Notes under the pieces: model-generated
What the model saw: the letters and a program-made list of their open reading frames with translations, nothing else
Told to the model about the DNA's origin: nothing
Database searches by the model: none
In this document: piece after piece, positions 57,978-64,000 of the stretch
Numbering within the stretch: the stretch's first letter is position 1
Layout of the letters: each line of letters starts with the position of its first letter
Translations under genes and position numbers: made by a program
Assembly: GCA_046052345.1 (NCBI GenBank)
Contig: JBJOMN010000051.1
Span: 9,685 to 73,684, forward strand
Direction: 5' to 3'
DNA: 64,000 nt
DNA from: Pollutiaquabacter sp046052345
GTDB lineage: Bacteria > Bacteroidota > Bacteroidia > AKYH767-A > 2013-40CM-41-45

Positions 57978-59462
57978 TCACACTTCTGCCCGATTTGTGC
58001 TTTTTCTGCCTGAAGACAGTAGCAGATAGCTGACGGCTGACACGAAAAATCCGACGAACCATGCGTAGTTATAGAGATGGCCGATCCATCCGGGCAGGAC
58101 GTCTTTAGGAAGCACGTGAATCGTGATGAAGAACCCCGGCACATTGGGCAGAATGCCCAGCAGCATCGCGATGATCGCTATGTGGTTGAATCCTTTCTTA
58201 TACGTATAGATGCCCGATATGCTGTAGAGATCTTTCACCACGAGCTCCTTCTTCCGGATGAAATAGTATTCCGTGATCATGATGCCTCCGATGGGTCCCA
58301 GCAGGCTGGAGTAGGCGATGAGCCAGGTGAAAATGTATCCGTTCGGATCAGCGATGAGCTTCCAAGGCATGATGAGGATGCCGATGATGCCGGTAATGTA
58401 TCCGCCGATGCGGAAATCGATCTTGGAAGGATAAAGGTTCATGAAATCGTTGGCGGGACTCACGATATTCGCTGCGATATTGGTGGCCAGGGTGGAAACG
58501 GCAACGGCGATCATGGCAAAACTCACCAGCAGTTTGGTATCGAACCGTTCGGCAATGACCAACGGATCCCAGATCATTTCACCGTAAATGATCACGGTGG
58601 CGGAAGTGACGACAACGCCGATGAAGGAAAAAATGGTCATGGACGGAGGAAGGCCTAAAGCTTGTCCCCGTATCTGTGCCCGCTGGGATCGGGAATATCG
58701 GGTGAAATCAGGGATGTTCAGCGATAGGGTCGCCCAATATCCTACCATGCCGGTGAGCGCAGGGAAGAAAAAATTCCAGAATTCGCCGCCGGTGGTGAAT
58801 TTGGAGGATTGGGACAGGATCGGTCCGAGACCGTTCGCATTGGAAACCGCCCAGAAGAAAAGCGAAAAGGCCGCCAAGGGAAGGAAGTACGCCTTGAAGA
58901 CGAGCAGTTTGCGGATGCTGTCGACTCCTTTCTTCACAATGTACATGTTAAGCAGCCAGAACAGCAGAAAGGCGACGGCGGGTCCTGTCTTGAGGCCGAG
59001 TGAATCCGGCAGCACTTGCGGCAGCGTCTCAAAACCGGGAAACCAGTTTTTCAGCATCAGGTAAATGGCGGAACCTCCGATCCAGGTCTGAATGCCGAAC
59101 CAACCACACGCCACGATGGCACGCAGTACGGCAGGGATGTTCGCGCCCTTCACTCCGAAACTGGCCCTTGCGAACACGGGGAAAGGGATGCCGTACTTGG
59201 CACCGGCGTGTCCGTTCAGCACCATCGGTATCAATACGATGGTGTTTCCAAGAAAAATAGTGAGGACGGACTGCCACCAGTTCATGCCGCCTTCGATCAG
59301 CGAACTGGCAAGCATGTAGGTGGGGATGCACATGCTCATGCTGATCCACAGGGCAGCGTAATTCCAAGTGCCCCAACTGCGATTCTCCGGCGCAATCGGT
59401 GCAAGGTCTTCACTGAGTAATCCCGCGTTGTCGGCGTTCGGGGTGATTTTATCGCTGCTCAT
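57978..59462 (-). CDS. NCS1-family nucleobase:cation symporter
   Basis: With the ATG at 59462 (MSSDKITPNAD) the protein has 494 residues and about 12 TM helices. NCS1 signatures are NRSWGTWNYAALWISMSM (before and in TM1), KYGIPFPVFARASFGVKGAN in the loop after TM2, and ACGWFGIQTWIGGSAI (TM3). TFSRYSRSQ-like DFTRYSRSQRAQIRGQALG follows. It probably imports uracil, thymine, dihydrouracil or hydantoin. Heading the pyrimidine island supports the first group. A frame extending to 59540 (MPSGLIRQSV) covers a hairpin and is less likely the start. Confidence 0.92.
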   Translation of the reverse strand: MSSDKITPNADNAGLLSEDLAPIAPENRSWGTWNYAALWISMSMCIPTYMLASSLIEGGMNWWQSVLTIFLGNTIVLIPMVLNGHAGAKYGIPFPVFARASFGVKGANIPAVLRAIVACGWFGIQTWIGGSAIYLMLKNWFPGFETLPQVLPDSLGLKTGPAVAFLLFWLLNMYIVKKGVDSIRKLLVFKAYFLPLAAFSLFFWAVSNANGLGPILSQSSKFTTGGEFWNFFFPALTGMVGYWATLSLNIPDFTRYSRSQRAQIRGQALGLPPSMTIFSFIGVVVTSATVIIYGEMIWDPLVIAERFDTKLLVSFAMIAVAVSTLATNIAANIVSPANDFMNLYPSKIDFRIGGYITGIIGILIMPWKLIADPNGYIFTWLIAYSSLLGPIGGIMITEYYFIRKKELVVKDLYSISGIYTYKKGFNHIAIIAMLLGILPNVPGFFITIHVLPKDVLPGWIGHLYNYAWFVGFFVSAVSYLLLSSGRKSTNRAEV

Positions 59463-59973
59463 GTCTGACGGTTTTTCGTTTATCGGATTTGAGGATTTCT
59501 CCGGCCTGCCTACGGATTGGCGGATAAGCCCGGAAGGCAATCCTTCCGCAGGTCGATATCGATACCGAAGGAAAAGGAATCCTATGAAGAATTCAGTGAC
59601 TACTTCGACTAATTATGAACGAAATTACCCTTCATCCGACACTACCTTACTATCGGAAACCACTGCATCGTTTCAACCGGATTTCGGGGGTTACCGGGAA
59701 GTTTCGTCACCTTGTTCAAGGCTTCACTATCGCCACAAGCACGAAGGTTGTGATCAACGACACGTAAATCGACCCTCCGGTCCGGAGAGGACTATAAATC
59801 ATCGGCAGAATTGTTACGTGATATCGGAGAATTGCCGGTATCGAAGTGGTCGACACAGATGATAAATGAGCCGTAAATCAGCGCGCCGGAGGGGCCGATT
59901 GATTGGAATTACGCAGGAAACGACTGCAGCAATCCGGCTATGAACTTTCCGGTGCCCCTTTTGTTTATCAACC
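59463..59973. promoter_or_regulatory. Gene-free divergent spacer upstream of the pyrimidine island and the SOUL gene
   Basis: These 511 nt hold no convincing gene. For the minus strand there is a -7-like TAATTTCG (59627-59620) and a 7-bp hairpin CGGAAGG-CAAT-CCTTCCG (59531-59548), 69 nt before the permease start. CTCCGG-T-CCGGAG (59775-59787) is a perfect odd palindrome and a candidate operator. GATATCGG and CCGGTATC (about 59820-59841) form a near-perfect inverted repeat. No regulator gene is adjacent. For the SOUL gene I see no clean promoter. Confidence 0.4.
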
Positions 59974-60579
59974 ATGAAATACTTCTTCCTTATCACCGGC
60001 CTGATCATCGTGCTGGTATTTATCGCTCAAATCATGATTGCACGGTCCACCGACGGAACGGAACAGCAACGCTATACCGTACTGCACAACGAAGATGACT
60101 TTGAAATCCGTTTTTATCCGGAAGCTATCGGGGCTAGTGTCGTCGCTGCCGATACGTCCTGGCGCGGCGAGGCCAACGGGAATTTCCGACGGCTGGCCGG
60201 ATACATCTTCGGCGGAAACCAGGAAGGCAAGAGCATTGCGATGACCGCTCCCGTGCACATGGAGCAATCGGAAACAGGTTCCCGGATGAGTTTCGTCATG
60301 CCGTCCTCGATGGATATGGGGCAGTTGCCGAAACCGAACGACAAGAGCATTGTCATCTCAAAAATGCCCGCAGACACTGTAGCTGCGCTGCGATTCGGCG
60401 GATTCGCCTCCGAGCATGTAATCCGCGAAAAGTCCGAAGAGCTGCTGCGCCTGCTGCAAGAGAAAGGCATTCCGGTGGTTTCACCGGTCCGGTATCTGGG
60501 CTATAATCCTCCCTTCCAGCTCGTGAACCGCCGCAACGAAGTAGTGGTCAGTGTCCGCTGGGAGAAATCTGCCCGGTAA
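59974..60579 (+). CDS. SOUL family heme-binding protein
   Basis: The 201-residue protein has an N-terminal TM/signal anchor (1-22, FFLITGLIIVLVFIAQIMI) and a SOUL/HEBP domain. This includes DFEIRFYPEAIGASV (about 43-57), FRRLAGYIFGGNQEGKSIAM, TAPVHMEQ and YNPPFQLVNRRNEVVVSVRW. Members bind heme or related tetrapyrroles; bacterial roles are mostly unknown. The anchor puts the domain in the periplasm or exported space. It is divergent from the pyrimidine island, with no overlap in function suggested by sequence. Confidence 0.9.
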   Translation: MKYFFLITGLIIVLVFIAQIMIARSTDGTEQQRYTVLHNEDDFEIRFYPEAIGASVVAADTSWRGEANGNFRRLAGYIFGGNQEGKSIAMTAPVHMEQSETGSRMSFVMPSSMDMGQLPKPNDKSIVISKMPADTVAALRFGGFASEHVIREKSEELLRLLQEKGIPVVSPVRYLGYNPPFQLVNRRNEVVVSVRWEKSAR

Positions 60580-60595
60580 TCGACACTTTCGTTTT

Positions 60596-60637
60596 AAGGT
60601 GCGCGCTGCGGTTGTATCCGGCCCCCGCACCTTAATT
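60596..60637 (+). terminator. Weak terminator candidate after the SOUL gene
   Basis: AAGGTGCG (60596-60603) and CGCACCTT (60626-60633) pair over 8 bp with a 22-nt GC-rich loop, followed by AATTTT. Confidence 0.4.
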
Positions 60638-60659
60638 TTCCAAAATCATACCTAAATCC

Positions 60660-60667
60660 TATCTTCG
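60660..60667 (+). promoter_or_regulatory. -7 box for tRNA-Leu
   Basis: TATCTTCG (TAnnTTTG with one change) ends 10 nt before the mature tRNA 5' end. Confidence 0.4.
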
Positions 60668-60677
60668 CATCCCTCCT

Positions 60678-60764
60678 GCCCGGGTGGCGGAATTGGTAGA
60701 CGCGCTGGTCTCAAACACCAGTGAGCTCAAACTCATGTCGGTTCGATCCCGACCCCGGGTACCA
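60678..60764 (+). tRNA. tRNA-Leu (anticodon CAA)
   Basis: The 87-nt cloverleaf is complete. The acceptor GCCCGGG (60678-60684) pairs with CCCGGGT (60754-60760). There is a D arm with GG in its loop. The anticodon arm is CTGGT-CTCAAAC-ACCAG, giving anticodon CAA (codon UUG). A long class II variable arm (TGAG/CTCA) and the T arm GTCGG-TTCGATC-CCGAC follow. Discriminator A and an encoded CCA end it. The long variable arm and A73 confirm leucine. Confidence 0.97.
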
Positions 60765-60768
60765 ACTA

Positions 60769-60819
60769 AAACAACCCGTTGATTTCCATAAGGTTATCAG
60801 CGGGTTGTTGGTTTTTTTT
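60769..60819 (+). terminator. Intrinsic terminator after tRNA-Leu
   Basis: AACAACCCGTTGAT and ATCAGCGGGTTGTT pair over 14 bp with one G-T pair and an 11-nt loop, and a T8 run ends at 60819. It begins within 10 nt of the tRNA 3' end. Confidence 0.9.
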
Positions 60820-60929
60820 ACGCCTGAATGCGGATTGTCCTGCAGTATGGCAGATGATATACATTCATTGTGCAGACATAAACCCGAAAGACAGCTTCTT
60901 CGTGTTATCTCCTTGATACCTGACCAACC

Positions 60930-63900
60930 ATGATTCGAAAATTCCTGTGCGTTGTACTTCTGAGTCTGCTTGAGTTCCAAAGCAACGGGCAGACGGCCCC
61001 TACGTGGAACTGGACACGCGATGTCGTGTGCAGCGGCACAACGGCTAACAGCAATGCCTTCGGCATCACCACCGATGCGAACGGCAACGTGTTTCTTGCC
61101 GGATACTTCCAGACTTCGGTTACGTTAGGTGCAACGACCCGCACTTCCGTCGGAGGAAACGACGCGTTGATCATAAAATATGATACGCAAGGAAACATCG
61201 TCTGGTCTGCCACGGGCGGAGGTACCGGCATGGACAATGCCAACTGCGTGGCAGTTGATGCTTCGGGCAATGTCTATGTCGCCGGATTCTTCACCACGAA
61301 TGCCACCTTCGGCAGCCTGAGCATCACGAATCCCAACCCCTCCTATTCACAGATCTTCCTGGCCAAGTACGACTCGCTGGGAACCGTCCAATGGGTTCGG
61401 ACCGGCGGAGGTTCAAGCAATGATTACGCAGAGGATCTGGCCATCGATGCGGCCGGAAACGTCTATATGGCCGGCAGTTACCAATCCTCCACGCAGTTCG
61501 GAATGCTTACGACCAACTCAGCCGGATTGCAGGACGCCTTTCTGGTCAAATACGATCCGAATGGAAATGCGATTTGGCTGAGGACCGGTTCCGGAAGAGC
61601 GCTTGACAACGGATACGGTGTCGGCTGCGACAACAACGGTGGTGTCTATTTCACTGGATTCTTCAGCGATACTGCTACGTTTTCCGGCCAATCGGTCATT
61701 TCCGCAGGCGGATATGATGTCTACTGGGCCAAGTACGATACAGCAGGTAATCTGCTCTACCTGCATCGTGCCGGAGGTACTGCTTCCGATTATGGTTACT
61801 CCATCGCAGTGCATCCAAGCGGCGATATTCACCTCACCGGCGGATTCAGTAATACCGTGGTAATGGGTAGCGACACCTTGGTGAGTGCCGGATTCAGCGA
61901 TGCTTTTCTGGTCCGCTGCGATCCGGCGGGAGACCCGGTGACCGCATCACGCTTCGGCGGATCCGGAAATGATTTCGGATACGATGTCGTGCGGACATCC
62001 GCCTACGGAGCAACCGTGTCGGGGTATTTTGACGGACCCTTCACTGTTGGAAATACCGTTTTCCCCGCTTCGTTCGGCTCACGAGACGCTTTCGTCGCCG
62101 GCTTTGATTTCTACTGTAACAACCAGTGGGCGGTTCGCGCAGGTGGCAGCGGACTCGACCAATCCTTCGCGGTCGCAACCGACCCTTCGGATGCGGTATT
62201 TTTCAGCGGCAACTATACAGGCACCGCTGCGTTCGGTCCTACCACCCTCAGTTGCGGAACGCGTTCATCCGTTTACCTTTCAAAACTTCGTTCGTGCGAT
62301 TCGATATCGGTGACGGGAACACAAGGATTCTGCGTGACCAACGGGATACAGTCCCTTACGTACACCGTCAGCAGCCCGAGCAGCAACTATGCGTATGTCT
62401 GGAGTCCGACCGGATCAACCTCGGCATCCATCACCGTGACACCGACTGCAACGACTGAATATACCGTCACCGCCGACGACGGAGCCGGTTGCATCGTTTC
62501 TGCAACTACGAATGCCATCGTGGAATCGCCGGCGGATTTTTCTGTCGTCTTGTCCGATGATACGATTTGTCAGGGTAACGCAGTCAACCTGTTTGCCGAC
62601 TGGAATTTCGGTAATTCACTTCCCGCTCCCGCCGGATACTGTCCTGTCATTAACGGAATCAGTCAAGCGGACGAGCAGATCCTCGCCGTGTCTTTCGGAT
62701 CCATGTCCAACGTGCAACAGGACACCTGCGGGTCTAATTATACGGACTTCACCTCCGGTATTCCTCCTGTCCGGGTGAACCGGGGCGGGGCCTATCCCTT
62801 CACCGTGGTCACGGACGAGTGCGACGGAGCACCTTACTACAACAGCGGTCTTTGTATCTATATCGACTATAACCGCGACGGGGACTTCAGCGACTCAGCC
62901 GAACAGGCCTATTCTTCGGCCGCACTCCTGTTGGCGCCGAACACGCGCACGGGAACGATCACCATACCTTCATGGGCGACACCCGGTACCACCCGTATGC
63001 GGGTGGTGGTGATGGAAGGAATAATCGCTCCGAACGCCTGCCTGACGATCAGTTACGGCGAAGCGGAAGATTATGCGGTGGAGATCGGAACCGGCGGATT
63101 GACAAACAGCTGGTCGGACGGCACGCAAGCCTCCTCTTTCATAAGTCCGACACCTGCATCAACGACGACCTATACCGTAACCTCTTCGAGCGAATTCGGC
63201 TGTGTCGCAACAGCAACCGCAACGGTGAACGTCAAACCCTCTCCTGTGGTATCCATCACCGGTCCTGCGGCAGTATGCATCCCCTCGACCTTCACGCTTG
63301 ATGCCGGCAGCGGTTTCAGTTCTTACGTCTGGACCGCCAACGGTTGGACGGCCGGTTCCGGTCAGACGTTATCGGACTCTACAGGTCATGTCCTGCCCGT
63401 TCAGGACTATACGGTGACCGTGACCGATTCAAACGGCTGTACAGCCACTGATTCCCTGTATGTAGTTTACTCGGAAGAACCGACGGACGTGCCGGTCTGT
63501 CTGGTGACCGTCGATTCAGCAGGCGATTACAACCGGATCATCTGGGAAAAGGATCCTGTAGCGGATGCCGTCGACAGTTTCATCGTCTACCGCGAAATCA
63601 CCACGAACAATTTCCTGCAGATCGGTGCGCTTCCGCGTTCGGCGATGAGCATCTTCACTGATACCGCGGTGAACGTCAATGCGACCAGCTACAAATACAA
63701 GATCGCCTGGAAGGACACCTGTGGAAATACGGGACCGGTCTCCCTCTATCACAACACGATCCATTTGCAATATCTGGGATTCGGAAACCTGCAGTGGACG
63801 AACTACGAAATCGAGAACACGGCGAATACCGTGGCGAGTTACAACGTGTACCGCGACAACACTTCCTCGGGAAATTTCCAGTTGCTACAGGTGATTCCCG

Positions 63901-64000
63901 GCAACAATAACACTTTCACTGACATTAACTATGCTTCGTACCCGAACGCACAGTACCGTGTGGATGTCAACTGGCTGACGGGCGGAAGCTGTAATCCGAC
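60930..64000 (+). CDS. Secreted SBBP-repeat / GEVED / Ig-domain protein (partial, runs off the window)
   Basis: The frame from ATG 60930 stays open for 1023 codons to the window end. It has a signal peptide (1-21, ending SNGQ). Residues ~25-450 are SBBP-type propeller repeats of the form D-x-x-G-N-V-Y-x-A-G-x-F and FLAKYD. PKD/Ig-like domains with Y-T-V-T segments follow. A GEVED domain (about 560-725) carries ICIYIDYNRDGDFSDSAEQA and ends in YGEAEDYAVEI. More Ig-like domains come next, then fibronectin-III-like segments from about 855 on (FIVYREITTNNFLQIG and VASYNVYRDNTSSGNFQ). A T9SS C-terminal domain is expected beyond the window. Typical of surface-exposed Bacteroidota proteins; function unknown. 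Confidence 0.88.
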   Translation, partial: MIRKFLCVVLLSLLEFQSNGQTAPTWNWTRDVVCSGTTANSNAFGITTDANGNVFLAGYFQTSVTLGATTRTSVGGNDALIIKYDTQGNIVWSATGGGTGMDNANCVAVDASGNVYVAGFFTTNATFGSLSITNPNPSYSQIFLAKYDSLGTVQWVRTGGGSSNDYAEDLAIDAAGNVYMAGSYQSSTQFGMLTTNSAGLQDAFLVKYDPNGNAIWLRTGSGRALDNGYGVGCDNNGGVYFTGFFSDTATFSGQSVISAGGYDVYWAKYDTAGNLLYLHRAGGTASDYGYSIAVHPSGDIHLTGGFSNTVVMGSDTLVSAGFSDAFLVRCDPAGDPVTASRFGGSGNDFGYDVVRTSAYGATVSGYFDGPFTVGNTVFPASFGSRDAFVAGFDFYCNNQWAVRAGGSGLDQSFAVATDPSDAVFFSGNYTGTAAFGPTTLSCGTRSSVYLSKLRSCDSISVTGTQGFCVTNGIQSLTYTVSSPSSNYAYVWSPTGSTSASITVTPTATTEYTVTADDGAGCIVSATTNAIVESPADFSVVLSDDTICQGNAVNLFADWNFGNSLPAPAGYCPVINGISQADEQILAVSFGSMSNVQQDTCGSNYTDFTSGIPPVRVNRGGAYPFTVVTDECDGAPYYNSGLCIYIDYNRDGDFSDSAEQAYSSAALLLAPNTRTGTITIPSWATPGTTRMRVVVMEGIIAPNACLTISYGEAEDYAVEIGTGGLTNSWSDGTQASSFISPTPASTTTYTVTSSSEFGCVATATATVNVKPSPVVSITGPAAVCIPSTFTLDAGSGFSSYVWTANGWTAGSGQTLSDSTGHVLPVQDYTVTVTDSNGCTATDSLYVVYSEEPTDVPVCLVTVDSAGDYNRIIWEKDPVADAVDSFIVYREITTNNFLQIGALPRSAMSIFTDTAVNVNATSYKYKIAWKDTCGNTGPVSLYHNTIHLQYLGFGNLQWTNYEIENTANTVASYNVYRDNTSSGNFQLLQVIPGNNNTFTDINYASYPNAQYRVDVNWLTGGSCNP

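Noticed and set aside
1..64000. CRISPR arrays, insertion sequences, prophage or integrative elements
   Set aside because: No regularly spaced direct repeats, transposase, integrase or phage structural genes were seen; tRNA-Leu has no neighbouring integrase or repeated tRNA 3' end.

Overview
The window is a 64 kb stretch of a chromosome from a Bacteroidota bacterium, probably a free-living or environmental lineage of moderate GC content. The phylum markers are: a fused MurF-alanine racemase; the run ftsX / DUF3098 / uppP / truB / queA; DUF4271 beside hemD; a PorP/SprF-family protein following a cargo protein with a gliding-type C-terminal domain; a type A type IX secretion (T9SS) sorting domain; and repeated -7 boxes of the form TAnnTTTG, the Bacteroidota promoter signature. 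I see no insertion sequence, prophage, CRISPR array or integrase. Most of the window is ordinary, densely packed chromosome.

Layout. 1-3.7 kb (minus): a partial secreted beta-propeller protein, a DUF3108 protein and scpB. 3.8-6.6 kb: leuS. 6.7-10.8 kb (plus): ftsX, DUF3098, uppP, truB, queA, closed by a strong terminator shared with gdhA. 10.9-15.8 kb: gdhA, a small 4-TM holin-like protein, recJ and a glutaryl-CoA-type acyl-CoA dehydrogenase. 16-22.2 kb (plus): an anti-sigma-like membrane protein, DUF4271, hemD, rnpA, yidD, an S41 protease and an O-antigen-ligase-like protein. 22.3-25.7 kb: meaB, then a T9SS cargo and SprF pair. 25.7-28.8 kb (minus): murF-alr and tdk. 29-32.7 kb: a conserved unknown, rsmI, hemW and an orphan histidine kinase. 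32.9-42.2 kb (minus): an AsmA-like protein, a STELLO-family and a DPM-like glycosyltransferase, sodA, a second S41 protease, a dCMP deaminase and a TMTC-like TPR membrane protein. 42.3-46 kb: a large T9SS beta-helix/lamin-tail protein and a small outer-membrane barrel. 46.2-50 kb (plus): rhlE, a PhyH dioxygenase and a GH29 fucosidase. 50-59.5 kb (minus): a seven-gene pyrimidine-degradation island. 59.9-64 kb: a SOUL protein, tRNA-Leu(CAA) and a partial secreted SBBP/GEVED repeat protein.

The clearest functional unit is the island at 49983-59462. A NCS1 nucleobase permease, dihydropyrimidinase, beta-ureidopropionase, PreT, PreA, a CoA-acylating (methyl)malonate-semialdehyde dehydrogenase and a class III aminotransferase together form a complete route from uracil or thymine to acetyl-CoA or propionyl-CoA. 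The meaB gene elsewhere in the window would serve the propionyl-CoA branch.

Both secreted repeat proteins at the window edges run off the end and are open throughout the visible part. I moved several start codons downstream (DUF3098, uppP, gdhA, the anti-sigma-like gene, the ligase, STELLO, TMTC, rhlE, NCS1), because the longer frames overlap promoters or upstream genes, or exceed the family's usual N-terminus. Non-coding signals worth attention are a three-hairpin leader before rhlE, two mutually exclusive hairpins before recJ, a 16-bp perfect palindrome between divergent gdhA and holin-like promoters, and several promoter boxes only 3-5 nt from a start codon, which suggests leaderless transcripts.
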